Below are positions 1-8,338 of a DNA stretch of 64,000 nucleotides, piece after piece (positions within the stretch are counted from its first letter, which is position 1; every line of letters begins with the position of its first letter). The notes under the pieces were generated by a model. It saw only the letters and a list, made by a program, of their open reading frames with translations. It was not told where the DNA came from and did no database searches. Where the stretch lies: contig NZ_LMQM01000011.1 of the NCBI RefSeq assembly GCF_001424145.1, positions 180,476 through 244,475 on the forward strand, written 5' to 3'. Made by a program: the position numbers and the translations under genes. This stretch comes from Chryseobacterium sp. Leaf404. GTDB taxonomy: Bacteria > Bacteroidota > Bacteroidia > Flavobacteriales > Weeksellaceae.

Positions 1-4
1 TTAG

Positions 5-77
<73 letters not shown>

Positions 78-166
78 ATATTGGATTGCAAATATACGAC
101 AATATTTCAAAATTCCTAATATTTCTTTTAAATAAAGGATTTCACGGGAAATAATTTTAATATTAC

Positions 167-174
167 TATCTTTG
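167..174 (+). promoter_or_regulatory. TAnnTTTG -7 box, probable leaderless start
   Basis: TATCTTTG fits the Bacteroidetes -7 consensus TAnnTTTG. It ends 4 nt before the ATG at 179, so transcription would begin at or within the start codon. The same spacing recurs at other genes in this window (see findings). No clear TTTG -33 box is visible. Confidence 0.6.
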
Positions 175-178
175 TTCT

Positions 179-790
179 ATGGCTAAAATACTCAGAATTT
201 ACCCCGATAATCCTCAGGAAAACCTTATCAGCGAGGTCATTAAAACCCTTAACAGTGGCGGACTCATCATCTACCCGTCTGATACAATCTATGCTTTGGG
301 ATGCAATATTTTTGACATCAAAGCAATGGAAAAACTTGCCCAAATTAAAAAACAGAAGCTCGACAAAGCAAAATTCTCAATCATCTGTAATGATCTGAGT
401 CATCTTTCAGATTTTACGAGACCGGTTGATACTTCGGTTTTCAGATTTCTAAAAAGCCATCTTCCGGGGCCGTTTACCTTTATTCTGGAAGCCAACAAAA
501 GTCTTCCCTTAGCTTATAAAAACCACAAAACAATCGGGATCAGAGTTCCCGATCATCCAATTCCACAATTGATTGTTGAGAAACTGGGGCATCCAATTGC
601 TTCCACTTCCATTCACGATGACGACGAGATTATTGAATATTCTACCGATCCGGAACTCATTGCTGAAAAATATGACAATCTGGTAGACATTGTGATTGAC
701 TCCGGATATGGCGATAATGTTGCATCTACGATTGTTGATCTCACCTCGGGGGAACCGGAAATTATCCGTCAGGGGAAAGGTATTATTTAG
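179..790 (+). CDS. L-threonylcarbamoyladenylate synthase, TsaC/YwlC family
   Basis: A 203-residue Sua5/YciO/YrdC-type protein that makes threonylcarbamoyl-AMP from threonine, bicarbonate and ATP for the t6A modification of ANN-decoding tRNAs. The family fingerprint is visible: GGLIIYPSDTIYALGCN near residues 27-43, LPGPFTFIL near 94-102, IGIRVPDHP near 118-126 and a closing IIRQGKG segment. It is the short form, lacking the extra C-terminal Sua5 domain. It lies directly downstream of the initiator tRNA on the opposite strand. The start is chosen because the YrdC fold begins within the first 25 residues and the -7 box sits immediately upstream. Cytoplasmic; essential in most bacteria. Confidence 0.9.
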   Translation: MAKILRIYPDNPQENLISEVIKTLNSGGLIIYPSDTIYALGCNIFDIKAMEKLAQIKKQKLDKAKFSIICNDLSHLSDFTRPVDTSVFRFLKSHLPGPFTFILEANKSLPLAYKNHKTIGIRVPDHPIPQLIVEKLGHPIASTSIHDDDEIIEYSTDPELIAEKYDNLVDIVIDSGYGDNVASTIVDLTSGEPEIIRQGKGII

Positions 791-843
791 TTCAAGGTTT
801 AAAGTTCAATATTTAAGGTTTTTAGATTCAATTTTTATTTTTT

Positions 844-1602
844 ATGAAATTTATTACTTCGCCTGCAAAACTGATGAATGTAGAAAGCAAAACTGACCTT
901 TTGAGATCTACCACGCCAAAATTCATTGAAGATGCAGCACATATTCACAAATATTTAAAGGAGAAAACGCCGAAATATCTTTCAGATTTAATGGAAATTT
1001 CACCAAAACTCGCCGACGAAAACTGGGAAAGAAACCAAAAATGGAAAGCAAAACCTACGGCTAAAAATTCTGCCCCGGCGATGTTTGCCTTTACGGGCGA
1101 GGTTTACAGAGGTCTGGATGCAAAAACTTTAGATAAAAAAGCCGTAGATTATCTTCAGAAAAATTACAGAATTCTTTCCGGATTGTACGGTTTGCTGAAA
1201 CCTTCAGATAAAGTAATGCTTTACCGTCTTGAAATGGGTCGACCGTTTGAATTTGAAGAGTATAAAAATCTTTATTCGTTCTGGACAAAAAAAGTGACTG
1301 AACAGCTGAATTCTGAATTAAAAAAGAATGAAATTATTCTCAATCTCGCGAGCAATGAGTACTTCAAAGTGATTGACAAAAAGAAACTCAATCATCAGGT
1401 TATCGATTTTGATTTTTATGAATTGAAAAACGGAAAACCAAAAACTATTGTTGTTTACACGAAACACGCGAGAGGTTTGGTCGTAAGATTTTGTGCTGAA
1501 ACCAATGCTAAAAATCTGAATGACGTAAAAGCTTTCAATCTTGAAGGCTACAGGATTGATGAGGAAAAATCTACGGACAGTAACCTGGTTTTTGTAAGAT
1601 AA
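844..1602 (+). CDS. yaaA: YaaA family peroxide-stress protein (DUF328)
   Basis: A 252-residue protein with the YaaA signature from end to end: SPAKLMN at the N-terminus, FTGEVYRGLDA near residue 82, ILSGLYGLLKPSD near 109-121, YRLEMG near 125 and a C-terminal ARGLVVRF segment. E. coli YaaA lowers free iron and DNA damage under peroxide stress, and structures of the family suggest DNA binding; the same role here is inferred. It follows the threonylcarbamoyl-AMP synthase gene by 53 bp of low-complexity TTCAA-rich spacer and is followed only 4 bp later by a lipoprotein gene, so the two may be co-transcribed. Confidence 0.92.
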   Translation: MKFITSPAKLMNVESKTDLLRSTTPKFIEDAAHIHKYLKEKTPKYLSDLMEISPKLADENWERNQKWKAKPTAKNSAPAMFAFTGEVYRGLDAKTLDKKAVDYLQKNYRILSGLYGLLKPSDKVMLYRLEMGRPFEFEEYKNLYSFWTKKVTEQLNSELKKNEIILNLASNEYFKVIDKKKLNHQVIDFDFYELKNGKPKTIVVYTKHARGLVVRFCAETNAKNLNDVKAFNLEGYRIDEEKSTDSNLVFVR

Positions 1603-1606
1603 GATC

Positions 1607-3445
1607 ATGAAAGCTCTGAATGCACCAGCACAATTTGCCCTAAAACTTGTTTTCACAATGAGTTTTATGGTTTGCTGTTCGCAGGAAAAGAAAATTCTTT
1701 CTACCAACGGATTTCTTGACAATCATACTTATAACAGTGCCTACGAAGACACAATAAAATATACTTCAAAAAATATTTTCTCTGTAACTGAATATAAAAA
1801 ACCCCAGAATAAAGAAATCATATCTGCCAGATTCAACGGATTGCCTTATGCGAAGCAGACCTACACAGAATATTTACAGGATGGCAGGAAAAAGTACAGG
1901 CAGTACAAATCTTCTGAAACTTTTATAACTGAGAAATTTCATTATGATAAAAATGAGTTGATTCTGAAAGAAACTGCTGAAAGTAAATATGGAAATTCTT
2001 ACAAATGGCTTTTCTATAATCCTGATGGACTTCTAAATGAAGAAATTTATTATACATCTGATCAGAGAAAGAAAAATATCTTTGAAGGCTACACCAAATA
2101 TCACTATTCTTCAGATGAGAAAAAAACTACTGTGAAAATTGTCGATTACGGTTATGATTCTTTAGCCAACGAAGAAAAATACGAATTTGAATTCCCGATA
2201 CTTACTAAAACAACTCCTCTTTACCAATCTAAAGTTCACGAATACCGTTGGATCAACGGAAAATATCAACCGACTAAAATAAAAGATTACATTGTCGAAA
2301 ATCGTGACGTAACCTTTGAATACGATGAAAACGGTCGTTTGACATCAGAAATTTGGTATCAGAATCACAACAGTCTTGAAAATAAAACCGAATTTTCTTA
2401 TTCAGACAATGATAAGAACCAAACCGAACAGCAATATCATCTTTTAGGAACTGAGAAGTCTACAAAAATAACCCGACAATATGATGAGCACAAAAACCTG
2501 GTTTTTGAGCAAAGTATAGAGTATACAGGGCATCCACTGAGCGAAAATACGTTTGAATACGTATACGATAAACAGGGAAACTGGACCTCAAAAAAACATT
2601 TCAGAAAAGATGTGGATTTGGGAATTAATGCAGAAAAAAAACTTATAGATTACGAATATCGTGAGATAAAATACTACAGTTCTGCCACTGTTCAAAGAAA
2701 TTTTAAATTACCTGAACTTCCTGAAATAGCAAATTCGATACGAAACAATATTCCTAAAATTGCAATTCGAAAGAAAAAGAAAATTGAAGATTTTGATACC
2801 GCGGTAAAAAACGGCGATTTTGAAAGCCAGATTAATCTGAAAAAAGCCAAAAATATTGAAGATTTTACTCCGGCATTCTGGACTTTAAAAGCCAAAGAAT
2901 TTGGTAATTTAGATGACGATGCCGGCGATGAAGCCGTTTGCGTTTATGAAACTCCGGTTGAAGGAGATTTGGGGTTCGAACAGGCACTTGTAATCTTTAA
3001 GAAAGCAGGTGAAGACTGGACTTTGTGGCATCAATCTACCAAACCCATACTATCTACAGCCCACGGCGGAATGATGGGAAATCCGTTTGAAGGAATCAGC
3101 ATTAGAAATAAAACAATAATTGTAAGTCATTTTGGTGGAAGCAGGCAAAAATGGAGTTACACCCATCGGTACAGATTTCAAAATCAAAACTGGTATCTCA
3201 TTGGTGCAAGCGTAAATTTTGGTTCGCCGTGCGATTACGTTGACTCTTTAGATTACAATTTATCAACGGGAATTGCCGTGTTTGAGCACAGTTCGGAAGA
3301 CTGCAGTGACAATGTAGACAAACCGAAAACAAGCCGCTGGAAAGAAACAGTCAGCAAAAAAATACAGTTGCCTCTGATGGATGAATTTTCTGTCGGTGAA
3401 AACAGGATTGAACTAAAAACAAGAAAAACAGAGATGTTTTATTAG
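1607..3445 (+). CDS. large lipoprotein with YD-like repeats, unknown function
   Basis: 612 residues. The N-terminus has a hydrophobic stretch ending in FMVCCS, a lipobox-like site, so export and lipidation at Cys23/24 are likely. Residues about 170-350 carry several short YD-type units (YDENGRLTSEIWY, YDEHKNLVFEQ, YDKQGNWTSKKHF) resembling antitoxin-component YwqK/RHS-like beta repeats. The C-terminal third (about 400-600) has a separate fold with a DDDAGDEAVCVYE acidic loop and a long aromatic segment typical of VCBS-like or TolB-like beta domains; I do not recognise the family. It sits 4 bp after yaaA and 5 bp before prmC, suggesting an operon. Confidence 0.75.
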   Translation: MKALNAPAQFALKLVFTMSFMVCCSQEKKILSTNGFLDNHTYNSAYEDTIKYTSKNIFSVTEYKKPQNKEIISARFNGLPYAKQTYTEYLQDGRKKYRQYKSSETFITEKFHYDKNELILKETAESKYGNSYKWLFYNPDGLLNEEIYYTSDQRKKNIFEGYTKYHYSSDEKKTTVKIVDYGYDSLANEEKYEFEFPILTKTTPLYQSKVHEYRWINGKYQPTKIKDYIVENRDVTFEYDENGRLTSEIWYQNHNSLENKTEFSYSDNDKNQTEQQYHLLGTEKSTKITRQYDEHKNLVFEQSIEYTGHPLSENTFEYVYDKQGNWTSKKHFRKDVDLGINAEKKLIDYEYREIKYYSSATVQRNFKLPELPEIANSIRNNIPKIAIRKKKKIEDFDTAVKNGDFESQINLKKAKNIEDFTPAFWTLKAKEFGNLDDDAGDEAVCVYETPVEGDLGFEQALVIFKKAGEDWTLWHQSTKPILSTAHGGMMGNPFEGISIRNKTIIVSHFGGSRQKWSYTHRYRFQNQNWYLIGASVNFGSPCDYVDSLDYNLSTGIAVFEHSSEDCSDNVDKPKTSRWKETVSKKIQLPLMDEFSVGENRIELKTRKTEMFY

Positions 3446-3450
3446 AAAAA

Positions 3451-4356
3451 ATGACATTTTCAGATTTAAAAAAACATTTTATACAGCAACTTTCAGAGAT
3501 CTATTCCGAATCTGAAAGCGGTTTTATTTTTCAGATATTTTCAGAAGATATTTTAAATTTAAATGCAGTTCAGCAGCGGCAGTTTTCTGATCAAGAAGTT
3601 TCGGAAGATATTCAGATTCAGTTTGAAAATATCATTTCTGAATTAAAAACCGGAAAACCGTATCTTCAGATTTTGGGCGAGGCCGAATTTTATGGAATGA
3701 AGTTTTTTGTGGATGAAAACGTTTTAATTCCAAGGCCTGAAACTGAGGAATTACTCGAAATTGCTATTCACAGAATCCAAAGCCTTAGACAAGGTCAGCC
3801 TGACACGAAGTGCATTCCACCCTCAATCCTTACAACCCTCGAACGCTCAAACCCTCAAACCCTCAAAATACTCGACATCGGAACCGGCAGCGGCGTCATT
3901 CCTTTGGTTTTAAAGAAACATTTTCCCGACGCGGAGGTTTCTTCTGTCGATTTTTCTGAAAAAGCTCTGGAAACGGCAAAGAGAAATGCGGAATTCCATG
4001 ATTTGAAAATAAAATTCATTCATGCAGATTACCTTAAGTGGGAATTAGATGAAAATTTTGATGTTATTATTTCAAATCCACCCTACATCGGGCTTGATGA
4101 AGATAATGAAATTGCCATTTCTGTAAAAGAGTTCGAGCCGAAAATGGCATTATTTGCTCCAACTGAGGATGCTTTGATTTTTTATCGAAAAATCGCAGAT
4201 GACTGTGAGAAATATTTGAATAAAAATGGTTTGGTTTTTCTTGAAATCAATCAGAAACTGGGTCAAGAAACTTTAGATTTATATCAAAATTTAGCGCATT
4301 CTGAGCTGATTCAAGATCTGAGCGGAAATGACCGGTTTGTTTTTGGAATTAGATAA
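3451..4356 (+). CDS. prmC: Peptide chain release factor N5-glutamine methyltransferase
   Basis: 301 residues. It methylates the Gln of the GGQ motif in RF1/RF2 using S-adenosylmethionine. Visible are the N-terminal helical domain, the PrmC linker motif VLIPRPETEELLE (about residues 91-103), the SAM-binding ILDIGTGSGVIPLVLK (about 139-154) and the catalytic SNPPYIG (about 209-215). An extra segment of roughly 25 residues (about 113-137, SLRQGQP... to ...SNPQT) separates the linker from the methyltransferase core and is encoded by repeat-like DNA (separate entry). The reading frame is kept, so the enzyme is probably functional. Confidence 0.93.
   Translation: MTFSDLKKHFIQQLSEIYSESESGFIFQIFSEDILNLNAVQQRQFSDQEVSEDIQIQFENIISELKTGKPYLQILGEAEFYGMKFFVDENVLIPRPETEELLEIAIHRIQSLRQGQPDTKCIPPSILTTLERSNPQTLKILDIGTGSGVIPLVLKKHFPDAEVSSVDFSEKALETAKRNAEFHDLKIKFIHADYLKWELDENFDVIISNPPYIGLDEDNEIAISVKEFEPKMALFAPTEDALIFYRKIADDCEKYLNKNGLVFLEINQKLGQETLDLYQNLAHSELIQDLSGNDRFVFGIR
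3781..3868 (+). repeat. in-frame repeat-like insert within prmC
   Basis: This stretch departs from its coding surroundings. It contains an 11-bp perfect inverted repeat GTCAG-C-CTGAC near 3794-3804 and then a run of imperfect CAAACCCT/ACCCTCAA heptamers from about 3818 to 3868. Heptamer runs of this kind are usually intergenic in Flavobacteriia. Its translation is a low-complexity loop, consistent with an element inserted in frame into the PrmC inter-domain linker. Confidence 0.55.
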
Positions 4357-4999
4357 ACCTTGTAGTTATGTTTGTAATCAATTTGTCCTATTTTTCTGAA
4401 ATATGATTTAAGATTATTTTTGGTTCCAGAAAATCATTAAATACATGTTTTTATATTTAGATGATTCAATTCTTTTTCAATTATAAATTCTGATTTACTC
4501 TCATCTGCAAATTCAAAAACTTCACTGTATTTTCATTGCTATAATTTGTCATGATCATTTTCTACTCTTGATTATTGCTTAGAAAAGAAGCTATAAATAT
4601 CTCAGCTCGAAATAAAACCATGATATTTAACATAAAATTTTAGAATCATTTAAAATTGATAAATTCCTTAACATTTTGCGTAATATTTAGTTAACATTCA
4701 TTAATTGACTTGCGAAATTATTCATCACTAAAAGTCAATTATAATTATGAATAATTAAATTAAATCTACTTAATTTTTTTCCATAAAGATTATCTTAAAA
4801 GTAACTCTAAAGCATTATAGTCTCGATATATTGTTTACATCGAGGACAATCATACATTATAAAATCGACAGCAGAAAATTCATTTCATTAAATCTTAATA
4901 AGAAATTAAATTCATATTATTTTAATATATATATTTAGTGCAATCGATTACAATACAGCAAATAAAAATTAATTTTAAACAAATTAAAACTTACTAACC
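4357..4999. other. 643-bp intergenic region upstream of pectate lyase
   Basis: Very AT-rich, with no credible ORF on either strand. The only organised part I see is the promoter-proximal end: a TATATTTA element at 4930-4937 (one base off the TAnnTTTG consensus) and a LacI-type operator at 4939-4952. The length is unusual for this gene-dense window and may reflect loss of an older gene or an extended regulatory region. Confidence 0.5.
4939..4952 (+). promoter_or_regulatory. LacI/GalR-family operator overlapping the pectate lyase start site
   Basis: TGCAATCGATTACA fits the TGnAAnCGnTTnCA pattern of LacI/GalR-family operators (PurR, CcpA and relatives) and is palindromic at 12 of 14 positions with the central CG. 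It begins one base after a TATATTTA -7-like box, so it would cover the transcription start, a classic repressor position. No LacI-family gene lies in this window. The inference is repression of the downstream pectinase until a pectin-derived inducer is present. Confidence 0.6.
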
Positions 5000-7498
5000 A
5001 TGAATAAACATATACTTTATTTATTATTATTTCTCGGTTTTGTAAACATCAGTGCACAAAACGTCACGATTACACAGGAAACCGGCTGGATGGAAACAGC
5101 GTACATCAAATGGACACCAGTTAGCGGAGCTGACAGCTACAAGGTTTACTACACAGGCGGAAATTTTACAGATAAAATCATTGACACGCAACTGATTCGT
5201 AATTATGGAACATACTTCAGAGCCGATGCGTTGGGATTGAGTCCTGGTGTTTACACGCTCAAAGTTGTACCGGTTACAGGAAATGTGGATGGCCCGGCAA
5301 CAGTTTCAGTCCCGATTACGGTTACCGCTCATGACAGATCAGGCTTTGCGCACAGCAACGGAAGAGTTCCGGGAGCCTACAATCTTGATGGAACACTGAA
5401 AGCCAATGCTGTGGTTTTGTATGTAACTCAGGATACAAAAAACACAATTTCATTAAACGTAACAGGCGCAAACGCAAATCCATGCGTTGGATTACAGACG
5501 ATTTTGGATGGCTTTAAAAAAGGTTTGGATACACGTCCACTTGCCATCAGACTCATTGGGAATGTTACTGATCCCAATTATCTTCTTAACGGCGATGCTG
5601 TGATTGAAAACAAAAAGATAGCTGCCAGTTCGATCACATTCGAAGGTGTAGGATCTGATGCATTGGTCAACGGTTGGGGAATCAGAATAAAATCTGCGAC
5701 CAACATTGAGGTTCGTAACTTAGGTTTTATGCTGACAGATGCTTCTGAAGGTGATAATTTGAGTCTTCAGCAGGATAATACCTACATCTGGGCTCACAAT
5801 AATGACCTGTTTTATGGTGCTCCGGGATCTGATGCTGATCAGGCAAAAGGTGACGGTGCTCTTGATTCTAAAAAATCATCTTATGTAACATTTTCCTACA
5901 ATCACTTCTGGGACAACGGGAAAAGCTGTCTTTTGGGTTTAAGTGAAGGTACAACTACAGACCTGTACATCACTTATCATCACAACTGGTTTGATCATTC
6001 GGACTCAAGACATCCGCGTGTGCGCTATTTCTCTGCACATATCTACAACAATTATTATGACGGGAATTCCAAATACGGTGCGGGATCAACTTTAGGTTCT
6101 TCCCTTTTCGTAGAAGGAAATTACTTCAGAAACTGTAAATATCCTATGTTGATTTCTAAACAGGGGACAGATATTGCAGGCGGTGCACCAGGAACTTTTT
6201 CTAATGAAAATGGCGGAATGATCAAGGCTCACAACAATTTTATGACTGGTCAAACTGCTTTTGTTCCGTACAGTTCTTCGGCATCAGCTCAGTTTGATGC
6301 GTATGTTACAACCAACAGAAATGACGTTGTGCCAAGCAGCATTACAGCAGTACAGGGAAGTGCGACTTATAATAACTTTGATACCAATACTTCTTTGTAC
6401 ATCAATTCTCTGGTAATTGATACTCCTGTTGTTGGTAGAGATAAAACCACGCAATACTCAGGTAGAGTTTCTGGTGGGGACATCAGCTGGACATTCAATA
6501 ATTCGGTTGACGATACAAACTCTTCTGTAAATACAGGATTGATGGCAATATTACAGAACTATACATCGCAGTTGGTTTCTGTACAGGGAATTGCCGCTCC
6601 GGTAGCGAGTTCTCAAACATTGACAATACCGGCAAACAACGATCAGACTGTAATTACAGGGACGGCAATGGCATCAATGATCTTTACCTGGGGCGGTACT
6701 GCAACCGATGTCACTGTTACGGGACTGCCTGCTTCGGGAGTAATTTTTATAAAAGATACTGCAGCGAAAACTGTCACCGTTTCAGGAAATCCTACGGATG
6801 ATGTGACTTTTACTGTAAATACGGTGGGAACATCAGGAACACCAGTCTCAGGAACGGGAAGCATTTCTGTGGTAGACCCCGGAACACCGCAGGGGAATGA
6901 AATTCATAATTTTACCACTTCAAATACATCAAGTTCATTCTACACTTTTACTTCCGCAAATATGAACTCTACAGATGGTTCTGCGACTTATGACGGTCTT
7001 ACACTTACAAAACGTCTGAAACTTGAATCTGCAACGTCAATAGCATACACCACACTGCAAACATCAAGCTTAACTTTGGTATTGGATCCAACATTTACAG
7101 GAACTGTAAAGTTTGACAATGTAAATTACACTGCGGCTGGCGGGATTATTACCATCAACAATATTGCAGCGGGAGCCCATACCATCACAAAAGGAAGTGT
7201 TGCCAATTTATTTTATATCAAAACAGTATTCAATACAACCGGAACTTTGGCAACGCAGGAAAGTAAACTGCAAACACTAACAGTATTCCCTAATCCTGTT
7301 ACGTTAATACTTACGGTTTCTACTCCGAACAATAATCCTGTAGAATCTATCACCATTACTAATTCTGTAGGGCAGGTTTTGAGAACAGTCAATGAGAATA
7401 CGACTAAAGTTGACATGAGCAGTCTCAGCAATGGTCTATATTTCTTACAGATCAAAACGAAAGAAGGAATATTTAACCAAAAAATAATTAAAAAGTAA
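5000..7498 (+). CDS. secreted pectate lyase (PL1) with T9SS sorting domain
   Basis: 832 residues. Signal peptide of about 20 residues (LLLFLGFVNISAQ), then a fibronectin-III-like segment (about 21-110) and a PL1 right-handed beta-helix catalytic domain (about 125-470). PL1 marks are a Ca-site-like DGALDSKKSSYVTFSYNHF, the YHHNWFDHSDSRHPRVR stretch containing the catalytic Arg region, and Asn-rich ladder turns. Two further beta domains follow, and the last 75 residues (FPNPVTLILTV ... GLYFLQIKTKEG ... KKIIKK-like end) form a type A T9SS sorting domain. It should cleave polygalacturonate by beta-elimination at or outside the cell surface. There are no SusC/SusD neighbours. An operator upstream suggests inducible expression. 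Confidence 0.9.
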   Translation: MNKHILYLLLFLGFVNISAQNVTITQETGWMETAYIKWTPVSGADSYKVYYTGGNFTDKIIDTQLIRNYGTYFRADALGLSPGVYTLKVVPVTGNVDGPATVSVPITVTAHDRSGFAHSNGRVPGAYNLDGTLKANAVVLYVTQDTKNTISLNVTGANANPCVGLQTILDGFKKGLDTRPLAIRLIGNVTDPNYLLNGDAVIENKKIAASSITFEGVGSDALVNGWGIRIKSATNIEVRNLGFMLTDASEGDNLSLQQDNTYIWAHNNDLFYGAPGSDADQAKGDGALDSKKSSYVTFSYNHFWDNGKSCLLGLSEGTTTDLYITYHHNWFDHSDSRHPRVRYFSAHIYNNYYDGNSKYGAGSTLGSSLFVEGNYFRNCKYPMLISKQGTDIAGGAPGTFSNENGGMIKAHNNFMTGQTAFVPYSSSASAQFDAYVTTNRNDVVPSSITAVQGSATYNNFDTNTSLYINSLVIDTPVVGRDKTTQYSGRVSGGDISWTFNNSVDDTNSSVNTGLMAILQNYTSQLVSVQGIAAPVASSQTLTIPANNDQTVITGTAMASMIFTWGGTATDVTVTGLPASGVIFIKDTAAKTVTVSGNPTDDVTFTVNTVGTSGTPVSGTGSISVVDPGTPQGNEIHNFTTSNTSSSFYTFTSANMNSTDGSATYDGLTLTKRLKLESATSIAYTTLQTSSLTLVLDPTFTGTVKFDNVNYTAAGGIITINNIAAGAHTITKGSVANLFYIKTVFNTTGTLATQESKLQTLTVFPNPVTLILTVSTPNNNPVESITITNSVGQVLRTVNENTTKVDMSSLSNGLYFLQIKTKEGIFNQKIIKK

Positions 7499-7522
7499 TC
7501 AGCATTGCTTTTTTAAAACGTG

Positions 7523-7558
7523 AAAGCCATCTCAAAATCGAGATGGCTTTTAGGTTTT
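7523..7558 (+). terminator. rho-independent terminator after pectate lyase
   Basis: Eleven-base perfect stem AAAGCCATCTC / GAGATGGCTTT with a 6-nt loop, 25 bp after the pectate lyase stop. The downstream tract (TAGGTTTTC) is only moderately T-rich. Confidence 0.65.
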
Positions 7559-7592
7559 CAGAATTTACACAAAACTAAATTCAAAATTTATT

Positions 7593-8255
7593 CTAACCGA
7601 TTTTTTTTCTTACAAATATTTCGAATGCCAGATATAAAAGTGGTATCGACATCACAAAAAGATAAAATGCGTTTTCTATCGCCAGTTGCGGGAAAACTGC
7701 AACTGAATATATAAGCCCGAAAAAAGCTCCGCCCAAATGAGCTGCGTGACCGATGTTGTCATTCATTCTGGGATTCAGCATGCTGTATACTGAGTATCCA
7801 AAATAGAGAAATCCGAAAATATAGCCGGGCAGCGAGAGTGCCGGAGGAAGAAATATAATTCCGATTTTTATAACATCAGGACTTAAAGAAACTCCTGCGA
7901 AAATAATTCCGGCCACACCACCACTTGCTCCAATTGCTGAGTACCAACCTTGATTTTTATAAATGAGCAGCGAAAAAAGATTTCCAACCAAAATAGATCC
8001 TATATAAATGATGAGAAAACCGATCAGTCCGAAAGCTTCTAAAACGTATGGCCCAAACATGTAGAGAACATACATATTAAGAGCTAAATGGATAAAATCT
8101 GCATGCAAAAAGCCCGCTGAAAGCAATCTTATATATTCTTTACTGTATTTAATGGCTCCCACATTAAACTTGAATTTTTCAAAGTTTGGGGATCCTGCGG
8201 GAGCGGTAAAGCTCGCAATACATGTAAGTGCTATGATTAAAATAATGATGTTCAT
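7593..8255 (-). CDS. rhomboid family intramembrane serine protease
   Basis: 220 residues with about six hydrophobic segments. The catalytic dyad is present: Ser111 in GASG (within YSAIGASGGVAG) and His173 in AAHLGG, with the oxyanion residues of loop HADFIHLALNM (His51, His56, Asn60). Rhomboids cleave transmembrane segments of membrane proteins within the bilayer; the substrate here is unknown. It follows parC on the same strand after a palindromic repeat spacer. The ATG is directly followed by the first membrane segment, which supports this start. Confidence 0.93.
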   Translation of the reverse strand: MNIIILIIALTCIASFTAPAGSPNFEKFKFNVGAIKYSKEYIRLLSAGFLHADFIHLALNMYVLYMFGPYVLEAFGLIGFLIIYIGSILVGNLFSLLIYKNQGWYSAIGASGGVAGIIFAGVSLSPDVIKIGIIFLPPALSLPGYIFGFLYFGYSVYSMLNPRMNDNIGHAAHLGGAFFGLIYSVAVFPQLAIENAFYLFVMSIPLLYLAFEIFVRKKIG

Positions 8256-8293
8256 ATTTGATTTTTTTGTTCTTTCAAAATTCCGCTTCTAAA

Positions 8294-8337
8294 ACTTTGT
8301 CAAAGTAACCGTGCTGAAAATAAAACTTTGACAAAGT
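8294..8337. repeat. paired ACTTTGtCAAAGT palindromes between parC and rhomboid gene
   Basis: ACTTTGTCAAAGT (8294-8306) and its exact reverse complement ACTTTGACAAAGT (8325-8337) flank an 18-bp spacer. Each arm is itself a near-palindrome. The pair begins right after the parC stop codon. It could be a fold-back mRNA structure, a terminator lacking a T tract, or two sites for a dimeric regulator. Confidence 0.6.
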
Positions 8338-8338
8338 A

